Source: Archegozetes longisetosus (lineage: Eukaryota > Arthropoda > Arachnida > Sarcoptiformes > Trhypochthoniidae). Taken from it: a DNA stretch of 64,000 nt. The position numbers and the translations under genes were made by a program. Below the pieces are notes generated by a model that saw only the letters and a program-made list of their open reading frames with translations, had not been told where the DNA came from and did no database searches. Positions 12,073 to 24,276 of the stretch are shown one piece after another. The stretch is from positions 4,544,001 through 4,608,000 of the forward strand of contig JAEMBT020000002.1 in NCBI GenBank assembly GCA_018873245.2, given 5' to 3'. Numbering within the stretch: position 1 is the first letter of the stretch; each line of letters opens with the position of its first letter.

Positions 12073-12080
12073 CTAATATC

Positions 12081-13077
12081 AATTAACTGTCACCATTAAA
12101 ACCAGTTGCTATGTAAGAGCTAACATTAATAGAAATCGAAATTTTAAAAAATTTCCATTGATTAGAACTATATCTACTTTGTGTCATAGTTAGGACTGAC
12201 CTCCGACCACGAACTTTTCACAAATGAATTATTGCTCCTCAAGTCAAAAGTAAAGCCACCAATCGTATCATCGAATTTTAATTTTGTTCTTTACCACTAA
12301 ACTTGACCATCAGATAGATTTGTTGTTTTAGATTCAATTTGTAATAGAAAACAAATACTGTACTATCGATCAAATAGTTATGTGAAACATTTTGCGCTAA
12401 AAATAGGGATCACAATATTATTTTAAAACTTGTATTTCAACATAAACCCAACAGCAATGGATGCATTATAAGAATTCAATTCTTAAGAAGATTAATAACA
12501 AATGTCATGTTATAAAACAACATTAAATTTTTGTCGACTGGATTTTTTAGCATTCCTGAGATCTATGCGTAGAAAATTGCGGGAAAACGCATAATTTGAC
12601 ATAATTATCTGATCGATAGCACTCAGCATATAGTCATTGAATTTACATTATTCTGCGTTATTTGCCACTAACTTATCACAATTTGAATTCTATTTAACAG
12701 TAAACGCTGATAAAATATAGTCGATAGAAATAGCTATGATGAAAATTAATGAAGATTTCAGACTTCATTTATTGGAAAATTTTAGGTTATTCATTTTGAT
12801 AATTACCAGTAAATAGAGAATTGAGATGAGAAGGAGGATCGTTGATTTTATTTTGTCCGATTCTGTAATACCAATAGTTTTTACCTTTTATCAGAAAAAT
12901 GAAATCATTGTGACCGAAAACACCGGTTACCTGTGTGTCACCAGATTGGTCAAAGAAATCTTCAACAACTAATGAAATACATTAATACTATTAATATTAA
13001 TAGTATGGAAAGCAAAAGCTTCATATTCATAACTATGACATTAACTTAAGTATATTAAGAGTTATTTGTAAAGAGGT
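12081..13077. other. No gene seen
   Basis: This is AT-rich intergenic sequence. The only structure noted is a perfect short palindrome (atactattaatattaatagtat) near 12985-13008. Confidence 0.5.
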
Positions 13078-14093
13078 TGTTCGGAGATCCTATGGGGAGT
13101 TGGCACCCTGTGAAATATATCATGTTATATATTAATATCAATCAAAGGCCCTCATCAAGCTGAGCAATAGTCTTGCCAGTCGCATTGAAATCGGTTCATA
13201 GGTTTACAAATTATAGGCGAAAAACGGTTAACATTGCCGTATATGAGGAAGTATGTTACATCTTTGTAAATCCTTATAAGTTATATATCATTTGAAAGCT
13301 CTCATGAAACTAAGCAAAAGTCTTGTTGGTACTATTAAAATCAGATGATTAGTTTAAAAGTTATAGCCTAAAATCAGTTTACTGTATATAGGGAAGGTTT
13401 TTTTTCTTTTAGTAAACCAATATAAGATATATATCATTGGAAAGCTCTCATCAATCTGAGCAATAGTTCTGCTTGCCATAAAGAAATTGGTACATTAGTT
13501 TGAAGTTATTTGCTAAAAACGTACGAAATAGAAATAGAATATAAAAATTGTTTACTATATTTAAATTCAATAAAACTTTAACAAAGTAAACCTCACTTTC
13601 GAATTAGATTATACTCACCTAATATAATCATTACTCTTACATACGAAAAAGTTTTCGCCTGTTTTTGACCCTTAATACAAAGAATTCCGACTAGAAATTT
13701 TTGGATTATCATATTAGGCTATGTACTATTACAAAAACATTAATGAGCTACTCGGAAAACTATGTATTAAGCATTGAGTTTAACGATTAAAGAATTTCAA
13801 TCTTTAGAAAACTTACTCAACAATAACAAAACATGAGTTTTATCCTATCTTTGAATACACTTGGTTGCTGTGACTCAACATACCAAATCTCATGTTTCTA
13901 TGTTTAATAGTTTTCGAGTTATAAGCTCCCAAAGATTTAGGGTTTTTTGGTTTTTACACCCTTTACCTTTATATATGAAAAGATATTAAGGGGCTATTAT
14001 ACTTCGTTGAACTACCTCAATGTGCTAGTAAAGTCACCATGTCTGAACTCAACCAGGTGCCAGCTCACTATGGATCTCTGGACAACCCTTTTG
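13078..14093. mobile_element. MITE carrying three tandem copies of a diverged 130-bp repeat
   Basis: The terminal inverted repeats are GTTGTTCGGAGATCC...GTTGGCACC at the left (13078-13112) and its diverged reverse complement at the right (about 14055-14093). Inside, 13115-13560 holds about three diverged copies of a unit. Its core reads ATATATCATTGGAAAGCTC, then TCATCAA, GAGCAATAGT and a stretch ending in a plus-strand AAAAACG. The 71-aa frame at 13947-14162 lies across the right end and is not credible. Confidence 0.55.
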
Positions 14094-15760
14094 TCTAATT
14101 GGAAACTCATAGTTGTTATACAAGTAGGAAAATCTGCCATTCAGTATAAAGTATTGTCGTAAATAAGATTAATATACCTTAAAAATACCTCAGAATATAT
14201 GCCAAAACTTACCCATAGAGACGTGAATATCTAAATGGGTCACATTTAGTCTTGTTTTGATATTTGATAATACTTCAGTTCGATATGTGATTTTCATTTA
14301 TTACTCAAACTTTAATTTGGAAGAATATATTAAAAATTTATCAATTTCGCCCTTTTCATACATTAATGGTAGAGATGACTGTTTTCGCTTAAAATCAACC
14401 AAATCTCGAAACTTCTTTCTACTACAGAATCGGAAACACAAGTTGTAAAATCTAATCTCACGAATCATAAGACTAACTCTTTCACTATTGTGCAATTTTT
14501 ATATTTTTTGCACCTGTTTCAAGCAACACCAGTGTAAACATCAAGAGTTGAGAAGTCGAGGATTGAGTTATCCTTTGACAAACCTAATTTTACTTTGGTA
14601 TTATCTCTGTGACACTAAATTAGAAACACTTTTAGTTTTGTGGCCTTTAGTATAATTACATTCAGATTTATAAACTGTATTATAATTAAAAATTAATATC
14701 AATTCAATTCTCTCGATCTCTATCAGTAGTTCTACTCTTTAATTTCTGACTCATTTGAGAAGCACATAAAAGAGTGTCGAACGCTCTAACACTTCGACTT
14801 AAATCAGGACGAATTAAAATGAACTCTGATTCAGACATGAACAAATTTTTGACTAAATCTTATTTATTGACAAAATCGTATTTTAGTCGAATGTTTTATT
14901 GTTCTGATTTTAATTTATGTGCAAAAGTATAGCAGCCTTTTTACAGTATTTTTGTTAAATATCAGTCGTTTAAAACTCTCCAAATAAATGTTATGCAGAT
15001 ATAAATTCTTTGATTTTAAATCAGTTTTTCATTCTTTTAAAATAGTTTGTCAAACAATTATCTTTAGAATGCTTTACTAACGCTTTCAAGGTTATCTTTG
15101 TATTAACGTTTGCTATGAAATGCAGTCATATTTTAAAAGAATAACAATTCAGATCTATTTTGTTTATATAAGATATATTAAAAACTTGTAAAGAGAGTTA
15201 GTCTTTGGGTGGAGGCCTCGAGGAGAGGACTTTATTATGCCTCTGAGCGAAAGAAAAAAGTGTTAGAAAGAAGTAAAAATATTTTAAAATGTGAAAACCT
15301 TCAAATATGTTTATAATATTTTTTGTGTCAATCAAATAATGAATTCACGTCTAAATCTTATGCGATATTTCTATTATATATTTGTTATTAAATATTATTT
15401 TAAATATTTATAATTTTTTAAGAAAATAAAAGATTGCAATCAAACAAGTCTAATATTACTAAGATTTTAATAGAATATTTGTTTCAGATTCCTGGATAAA
15501 CAATTAATTTTAGTCCCCAGTTATGCGTTTAGGTTTATGAGCTCGAACCTGAACAACATAACATAAATCATTCATTTGACATATGAAATTTGTTTAGACT
15601 ATTTGTTTCAATTTGACTTTTTAAAATCTATTTGATGAGTTAACACCAGTTTTTACTCTTTCTCATCACTCAACACCATTTTCAGGTTTGCTAAAATTTT
15701 TCAGCTATTGCTCCACTTTTTAAACAAATAATTTTAACAAAAGCAATTAAATTTTAATCT
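14094..15760. other. No gene seen
   Basis: This is AT-rich spacer between the two duplicated blocks. Small frames at 14257-14448 and 14301-14495 overlap on opposite strands and lack coding character. A GC-richer scrap near 15200-15245 may be repeat-derived. Confidence 0.45.
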
Positions 15761-16436
15761 AATATATGGACGGAGACGATCTTTTGCAAAGGATTTCCAG
15801 TAAAAATCACAATTCATAAAGAGTTGAAACTTTTTACAAAATGTACTTTATTCTAAGTTCAATAGATTGACTATTTTGGGTTATCTACATAACCAAACTT
15901 GAATTAATTGATTTTCTTTACTTCGAGAGAAAAGCAACGATTTAAACGAAATTTTCGGTTTCGAAACAATTTATCCGTTAGTATTTATGAATAAGAGAAG
16001 TTTATTTTGAAATCAAAATCCATTTTAAGACTGGAAAAAAATTAATTTTACTTTAGTTCTCAATAGTTTTCATATTTTTCTCAATTTTTAATGTGTTTGT
16101 TGCGTAACATCAAAAAATCAATTCAGAGTTATCAAACTTGAAACTGTAAATTATCATATTACGAATAGTGTATCAAAATAATAGTCTCAAACATGTCATT
16201 ATTGTTGAAGTTTTATTTCTTATCTCTTGCTAAAAGTGTTGTCCAGTCGTATATTATAAATTTGATATTTTTAGATCAAATTTAGTTTTTATGTTTGTGC
16301 GATTGACGAACCAATTAAACATTATTAAAAAGTTAAAATATAAATAAAAAATAATTTTAACAGTATAATCAATCTTATCGAACTCACAGTCAAATTCTCC
16401 AAAACACCTTATAGTGCATAAGACTTTATTACATGC
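15761..16436. repeat. Duplicated 3' flank of the DEG/ENaC unit (copy B)
   Basis: This block is homologous to the 3' flank of copy A (about 3735-3865 plus 4675-5195). Shared phrases include ATCTTTTGCAAAGGA, TTAGTATTTATGAA and AATTCAGAGTTAT. It shows that the tandem duplication extended at least 1.4 kb past the stop codon. In copy B it is now separated from the gene by the Tigger element and a MITE. Confidence 0.7.
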
Positions 16437-18455
16437 AATGGAACACGTATATAACGAAATTCAAGGGACTAAAAAATATTAGTTTTATATCCGTCTTTCG
16501 CTACAAAAGTAATTTTTGTTTAATGTCATAAGCTTACAAATGACTACCTAGCTATTATTTGACAAAACTATTGCTTTCCAAAAAGTCATCGATTTGAGTT
16601 TGACGACTGCTTGTCGTGCACTTATAAATAAGAAAACAATCGAGTTCTGATAATGCCTTAAAGATGTTACATGGTACGTTAGGTTGCCCTTCGATAAATG
16701 TACGCAATCTATCAATAGATGTGATTGCTTCAATTCTTGAGGGTATGTGAACAAATGATTCTGGAAGCTGTTGCGAGTCATCTCGCTCTCCATCTCATCA
16801 CAGCCTTTCACAGCATCCACGATCAGTGCATCCGTCATCTCTTCACAAACAAATAAGCAATCATCCGCAGAAATGTAGTCTTAATGTGTTATTGCGGAGG
16901 ACAGATCCATCTGGTGGTCAGCTTATTCCGTTTTTCTGAGATTACTTCAATGGGTACACTTGTAGTTTCTTGTAAGTTGTCACAATATTTGAATCGTCTA
17001 AGATCCTATTCAAGTCTTTAAAAAATCCAGCCTTACAAAAGCAATTAGCGATTGCTGAAGGCTGAGCTTGTTCCCAAGCCAGATGAATATAATCAATAGC
17101 GTCCTTCACATTGATTTTCGGCAAACTACATGTAGACTCTAAATCGTGAAGAAGGCGACTAATTACACGTTTTCGATAGTGCACTTTCGCATTCCTAATA
17201 ACTCCATGGCCTAAGGTTTGCAATTTGCTAGTTGTATTCTCGGGTAGGAAATGGACTTTAACGTGATCAAGTCTAACTCTAATCCGATGAGCACTATAGT
17301 TGTCCAGGAAAAGTAAGATTTTCCTCTTTTCCGCTTTCATTTTCTTTTCAAGCTTAAGAATCCACGCTGAGGAGTTCTCCGAGTTGATCCATTCTTTTCT
17401 ATCGGCGTTGTAGTCACATGGAAGAGACTTAACATTCTTGAAACACAACGGATTTTTTGACTTTCCAACAAGTGGCTTTAATTTTTCGCTGCCATTCATG
17501 TTTGCGGCCAAAAGGACTGTAAGTCTTTCCTTAGACTTCTTTCCTCCTTTGCAAGTCTCTCCTTTGACCGACAACTTTTTATCTGGTAAAGTCCATAAAA
17601 AAAATATCAGTTTCATCAACGTTGAAAATGTCTTTTTCGTTATAACCATCTATGAGACTGGAGAAGATAGATTTCCACGACTCAGTAGTTAACTGATCGA
17701 CAGTCACTCTCGCCGCTCACCTCGCGCCAAGCTATGTTATGGCACTTTTTTAGACGATCTAACCATCCGGTGTTGGCCTTAAAATTCAAAACTACCAATT
17801 TAGCCGCAAAATCGTTTGCCTTCTCCATCACAAATGGACTGGAAATCGGTATATTCTTTCTACGTACTTCGTTAAACCACAACATTACAGCAGAGTCTAC
17901 TTATTCTTAAGCGCTTCCACGCAGCTTTTTCCGTTTGCCATCACTGTTGCATTCAAACTCTTGCGTGATTTTATCACGCTTGTTGAGGACTGTAGAAAGA
18001 GTTGGTGGCGGAATTCCAAAGTCATGGGCAACATCTAACTTTCTCTGATCTCTGCCAACGCTTTTCAAAATCTCAATCTTCGTTTCCAATGTTAAGGCTT
18101 TACGTTTCCGGGTAGCCATGTATGAAGAGATGGCATTAAACTCAATCAATAAAGTCGTACTTATTCTCGACAAATAAAAATACACGCGTTTGCACCCGCT
18201 TCTTAATAAGTGGAAAAATGCCTTTACCTTTAAGGTTTAAATCTTTAAGAAGTGAGTCATTTCGTTTCAGCAGTGAATAATTTTCAAAATTGCGATAAAA
18301 TTTTTTCGCTAAAGCTGTGATTTCGCTACGCTAGTATTCGTTACAAAAGAGAAAATATATTGTTAAAGTAATAGCAGGTCAACTAAAAGTAACACATATA
18401 GTCGCTATAGCCGGGTATACTCTTTAAGCGTGTTCGCTATAGAAGTACTCCACAG
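16437..18455 (-). mobile_element. Tigger/pogo-type DNA transposon, degenerate
   Basis: The left end (about 16437) reads TGGAACACGTATATAACGAA. The right end, in reverse complement, reads TGGAGTACTTCTATAGCGAA, a diverged pogo/Tigger inverted repeat. A TA flanks the right end (18456-18457) and a TTA the left. The interior encodes a broken transposase on the minus strand. It sits within the 3' region of DEG/ENaC copy B. Copy A has the empty site. Confidence 0.75.
16548..18119 (-). pseudogene. Tigger-type (pogo/CENP-B-like) transposase pseudogene
   Basis: The product in life would cut and paste its own element. Starting from ATG at 18119, the frame begins MATRKRKALTLETKIEILK, a psq/CENP-B N-terminal helix-turn-helix. 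The segment 17885-17682 (NTGWLDRLKKCHNI, VSGES) is the CENP-B-type second DNA-binding domain. 17649-16942 carries the DDE_1 domain (LPDKKLSVKGE, KKSKERLTVLLAANMNG, LLFLDNYSAH, LPENTTSKLQ). A C-terminal piece runs to 16548. The pieces lie in different frames. The first catalytic Asp (NVDET, near 17613) is out of frame with the following LWTLPDKK because of a T-run indel. It is not functional as read. Confidence 0.85.
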
Positions 18456-18457
18456 TA

Positions 18458-18994
18458 CAGGGTGATTCAGGCTATTTTTTACACTTTTGTAATTAGTATA
18501 ATTATTTAATTAGAAGCTTATGAATGAGTTGAACGTGTTCAATGTGCTCTCCATTTCTTTCTCTAATACATTCTAAGCAAAAATATTAGCCATTAAATAC
18601 TTTTAATATAATTTCTTTGGTAATCATAGACTATACCTCATTCGCAACTTTCCTGAGACCAGCCAAAGTTCGCGCCTTCCTTTTTGTGAGTCTTTGTTTT
18701 AAATATACAAAACAACAAAACCCGAAGGACGTGCTTCAGACGATTTCACGAATATGCTGCCTTTATTTATAAATTTAATTTCCAACTTCTTTTCAACATT
18801 CGCGATTAAAGTTTGCGAGTTCTCAAACCTCAACTTTAATCGAATTGATGACTTGGGATTTAAATTTAGATTAATAACATTCTCGTCACGGTTTTGCGAG
18901 AATGTTACCTTAAACACGTTCAACTCATTCATAAGCTTCTAATTAAATAATTATACTAATTACAAAAGTGTAAAAAATAGCCTGAATCACCCTG
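18458..18994. mobile_element. MITE with CAGGGTG ends abutting the Tigger element and the 3' end of copy B
   Basis: The ends CAGGGTGATTCAGGC and reverse complement are flanked by TA (18456-18457, 18995-18996). The inverted arms exceed 80 bp (AAGCTTCTAATTAAATAATT is shared). Its left TA is also the right TA of the Tigger element, so it inserted at that junction or target site. Its right end overlaps the coding end of copy B and supplies that gene's stop codon. A 77-aa minus-strand frame inside is not credible. Confidence 0.85.
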
Positions 18995-21900
18995 TAATTG
19001 AAAACTTGAATCTAATATTGCGGAGTGTTTCACTAAATACATGAAATTTATTTTTGAGTTGATTGGGTATGAAATAAAGAAACAATGTTCCGTCGCTTGA
19101 TAGCCACAATCCAAAAAGTCCTCCACAACAACACAAATACTCGATCAATGAAATAACAGGTGTTTCGATATAGTAAATCATTGGTGATCTCGTATCCCAC
19201 AAAAATCGAGTGCTTGTCGTCTCTGGCGATGGCCTAGGTGAGAATTTATAGACATTTGATAACAACCCTTCATCCTCCAAAACCTTTGTGATTTTATAAT
19301 CAATGAAAACGCAATCTCTTGGACACAATTTATTGCATTTTTCCAGCATACGTTTGTCATAAATGAGTTTATGATACAAGTTATTAGATTTTTTCGAGCA
19401 ATAAATTAATTCATTAGGATTTTCGTCCGATTCACTGATGAATCCATTGATTACTAACGGACTACATCTCAACATTTTCTCGAAATAAGTTTTGGAGCAT
19501 TTACGCAAACATTCGCTTTGAGAAATACTATCAAACGGAGCATCAAGCGAATTGTAATGATTGCACTCTCCATAAGGAAATCCTAAATTCAATCGAACCA
19601 TTTTATAAATCAAAAGAGTTTTGTTCCCATTATTCAATGCATAATAGGCTTCAGTTTCTTTGTTTAGATTATTACTCGAAAATATAGGTTTCTGTTGAGA
19701 ATGAACGCTAAAGAACTTCAATTGGATACGAGATTCTGTTTGATTTTTGAAAACTTGAGGAAAAGATGAAATCGTCATAAAGTTTTCTTTCATTTCACTC
19801 GAATCGAAAAGCTTTTCGAATTTTTCATCTATAACAAAAGTAAATGTTTTTTTATATTCTTTATATTCAGAACTTTGTATTAAACGTAAATCCAATCCTT
19901 TAATAGATCTCGAAATTGATGTAAAATTGAACAAATTATTATTCAAATCAACTTTTGTGTATTGATCAAACTGTTGATACGTTGGATATTTTAATAACAT
20001 TCTTCGAGTTATATTTTTTGAATGAATACAATCCATTATTTTATTTGTTTTATTAAAGTCATTGAACTTCAATCCATCAAAACATTTATCCAAAATAACG
20101 TGTTCGTAATGATCTTTGTATAGGTGTTGTTCGATTGATATTCCTATGGTTATTGCCGGAAATGTCAAATGTTCGTAATGTCCTCTTATGTCAATTTTAT
20201 TGAGAGTTTCAAAACCCAAGTAAACGATCGAGACATTTATGAGTTGATCAATTAACAAAATCGTCAGAACGAAATATGATATTATCTGTTCAAGAAGTTA
20301 TTTGAAAATATCTTGATAATTAACAAGAAATTACAACTTTTCTGTTATTGATAAACAGATTTTCAGTTTCATCATAAAATAAACTAATTTATTGTAAACT
20401 ATGTTTTCTAAAACAAAGAATGTTTAAAAAATGAGTTTGGTATAAGTCATTTTATTTTTTTAAGTTTAAAATTGTTTTCTCTAAACTTGTGAATAAACTA
20501 GAAAATCTTATTTTATATTCAAATGACTTACATGAAGGACTCTCTTTGGATAATGTTTTGTAAAAATTATACCATTTGCCAAATACTTCAGAAAAGTTGA
20601 TTTTATCAACAATTGTGAGATTGCCTTTTTCACTGGAATTATAATTCGTCTCAAAAGTTCAGATTTTAAATAGTCAAAATCTAAGCCAAACCATTGGATA
20701 ACATGACAATTGATATACAGTCTGAAACAATATCTTTGATATATATAAGAATATAGTCTTATAATAAGACTATGACTCAATTCTATTGATTTGTTGATCA
20801 AAATTTTAAAATTAATTCCATGCCATAAACTCATTAAATTAACGATAGCTGTAATATATTGAATGAATAATATTTTCGGAATATAAATAACATTTATGTA
20901 ATAATTTTGATTGAAATCCAAATTCAGTTCATCGGAAACTTTTCGTTCTTCAATTAAATCTATTTTAAAATATTGTTTATCACAAGAATCAGGACATGAT
21001 TTAAAGCATGATTTTCTAAGACGATTATTTAACTTTTTAGTTTGATTTCTATTATTCGATACACAAAACGAAACATTTGGAGAAACAGATTCGGTTCTAA
21101 TTTTAAATGTGATCATATGCTCGGTTTTCGGAATACAATCAAGTTCTTTGATATATCCCGTCAAAAAGCATTGATTAATACAATCAGCTCTTGATTCAAC
21201 AACATATTTATAACAATTAGTATCGTACGGATATTCAAGTTTTTTGAACCGATATTCAGAGATTTGATATTTATAGATTTGTAGTTGACGATCATTTTCA
21301 TTCTCGAAATGAAAATGAGAAATTTCTGAAGGGATGATAAACGGCAACAAATCAGATGAATGAAGATACAATTTTGAGTTCAAACTATACTTAATCCTTT
21401 TTTTAGAAATAGGTGAACTTAGTGTTAATAGACTTTTGCCAGATTTAATATGAATTTTTGTGGTATTTTTCTCATGACGAAAAGTGAAACATGTCTCATT
21501 TGGAGAGATATAGGCATCTGTCTGAATACAATTGAAATCAGTTGCGAACTTACATTCATAATGAGCCAAAAAGAAATTGATCTCTTCTTTTATTAAATCT
21601 AAATTACTTTCTGCCAATGAATTCATTTTCTTTTCATTGTCTCTCATCTGATCTATAGTATCATAGTCAAGGTTAACCTTTAAAAATTTATATATTTCCG
21701 GATAATTTCGTAATGGATATACAATGGCTATAACAAGGCTTTTCAAATGAGTGTTTTTATTTTTAATTCATTCATAATAGGAAAATTACTTGGATCTAAG
21801 TTATAATGCGGGAATGTAGACTGATGTATTTCTATAAGATCAATAATGCTCTGGTAATCATTACAAATAGTTATTGCTGGCAACGATTTAAGTTCAATGT

Positions 21901-23519
21901 AACCATTATTGTCGATAATATCAACGATTTCAATATTCGTTTCGGTAGGGAATATCAGATAATCATGAGTCAAACAAACAATTTGGTATATTAAGCAAGT
22001 TATGCATAAGACATTCAGATATAATCTCCAGTTATATTCAAATAAATGTTTGATAATATTTTTCAGCTTCTCGTATATATCAAATATTATATCGAATTTG
22101 CATAAAATTGAGAGATTCAAAATTAAATAATCTGTTAATAATTCTTTCAAAAGAAAATCCACAATCATTTTTAAAATTTTTTAATTAGTTTGTATATATC
22201 GATAGCAGCAAAACCAAACCATAATCCTATTAATCCTCCGATATTTGATGCATAAATAATTATAGAATATTTTGGTTCAAATGTATATTGCAAATATAGC
22301 AAATTTCTCGCTTTTACTCTAAATATAGGTTTATGTTTCTTTAAATACTCACTGAGAACTCCAGTAATCTCCGTTAATATATCAAAATATTGTTGATCAC
22401 AATGTTTTTTACATTTAATGGAACACTTTTTTGCTCTAATTTCTTTGAATCTCATATCACATTTAGGATCTTTATTTCTCATTTCCAAATAAAAAGCTAA
22501 TTCATCAATGCTCGTAATCACAGAGCAGTTGTATTTCCTACGATACTCTTTGATAAGGCAGTCATTTCTGCATTCTTCGAATGATTGCGAATCTTTAACT
22601 GAGAGAAAACCTATTATAGTGTACTGCTTAATTAAAAATAAATGAAATTCAACTCACCGTTAAAATCTTGACAATCACTCTGATAGGGCCACGAAAGATA
22701 TTTAACTGAAGTTCGCGAATATTGGAATTCATTTAAAAGTCCGGTCTCATTCTGTATTATAATATTCTCTCTTCTAGGAATAATAATTGTATTCGAATCA
22801 TGTATTAACCAAAATAGCTTTACGAAAGTATCCAAACTAAAGGTTAAGATTTCGGAATTTTCCGTATTAAGTTCAAATTCAATAAAATCGGTATCTTTCA
22901 TAGTAAATGAGTTGTTAGTCAATGAATTTCTGTCACTAAAGAAAGTGAAACAAACTCCAAAATCATTTCCAGGCATTGATTTAATAACTTGTGAATATCT
23001 TTCACAATCTTCAATGATTTGGTTGCCATAAGCACTATTAGAGTGAACTTTGCCCGAACATTGAATCAAATCTCTTGCCTCAATCGTCACATTCAAAGCA
23101 CTTTTCTTCAACTCTCGATAATTCAGTGCTTTAAACAGTTTTAAATCAAAATTAAGAACATATCTATTTCTATATGTGTTAGACATGCACACAGTAGGGT
23201 CTTCTCCATTTTCCTGACAAGATTTCAAGTCCTTCTTTTTAGCTTCAGACAGATTTTCAAGATATAGATTTTGCTCTTCTGTCAAATTGAAGTGAGAAAA
23301 AATCTTACTTCTGTTTAAAGCAATAAGATTCTCAGTACAAACTTGAATTGCAGGTAACCTGAAATATTTTATTTCATTGAGTTCTTCTAACTTTAGAGTT
23401 GAAGGGAATTCAAAATAATCTATTGTTATATCTATTTCTTGATACAGTAATGTAAAAAACCAAAAAGCTTTGAAAGTAAAGATGAACGACAACTTCAGAA
23501 ACTCAATCAATTTTCTCAT
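18987..23519 (-). pseudogene. Three-domain DEG/ENaC channel (tandem copy B) with two frame breaks
   Basis: The exons are 23519-22658, 22610-20532 and 20285-18987, in the same arrangement as copy A: a 47-bp first intron, a CAT|GTAAGT donor for the second intron and 246 bp to its acceptor. Domain 1 has TM2 with SNIGGLIGLWFGF. Domain 2 has ICNDYQ, CFTFRHE and TM2 LMSLWHGIN. Domain 3 has FPAITI, LCPRDCVF and TM2 CCGGLFGLWLSS. Two single-base losses relative to copy A break the frame: at about 22170, just after domain 1 TM2, and at about 21745 in domain 2. Both fall in A/T runs, so sequencing error is possible. Copy B has ATA where copy A has ATG at the start of exon 3, so domain 3 could not start there on its own. 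The last residues (ITG) and the TGA stop come from the adjacent MITE. Probably a recent pseudogene. Confidence 0.72.
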
Positions 23520-24276
23520 TTTCGATCAACTTCAAGGTTCACTTATTCTTCAAAAATCACTTATCAATGAAATAATCCATCAAAATAATGATCGATATTT
23601 TAAGCCGGACATTTCATAACAGACTTACAATTGAATGCAAAAACTTTCAATATGTTTTGTGCTCTTAATTATTTTTGTGAGAAGACTATGGCAACAGAAC
23701 CATAAACATAAAGTCTTTGAATTATTTATCAACTTATTTTCGAGTTTTCATTTCTATATCTAATATTAATGAAAAACTCAATCAACATTAATGAAAAATT
23801 GAATCAATATTAATGAAGTATTTTGTTTTTTCATTTAAAGAAGAGTTTCAATATTCAAGCTTTCATCTAATTTACATTTGCATATTAGAAGCTACTTAGA
23901 AGGAAACTAAATGCCATAAACTTTTTAGAAGTCCATACATATTTTTGAAAATCACTCATTAAGACAAAATCAGTAGCTGAAGTGTGACTTTGAAGCAGAC
24001 CCATTGAAAGACTGAACAGAAGTACTTGAAAGAGGAACCTTTATATTATGTGTCCTATTGTTTTTAAGTTTTCACAATTTTATAGTTAGGTTGAACATAT
24101 AAATAATTTTACAGACAGTTATACAAACAATATTTAAATTTAACCATTAAATGAAATTTTGCTTTTTAGAAAATTTTTGGATTTTTAATTTGCAACACAA
24201 CTGAATCGTGCAATTTGGACGAATTTCTTAATATTTCATACACTGTTCTTTCAGCTCGAAATTTTCGATCAAATAT

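Noticed and set aside
18699-18942. 62- and 77-aa frames on both strands
   Set aside because: Both are inside the palindromic MITE and shadow each other.
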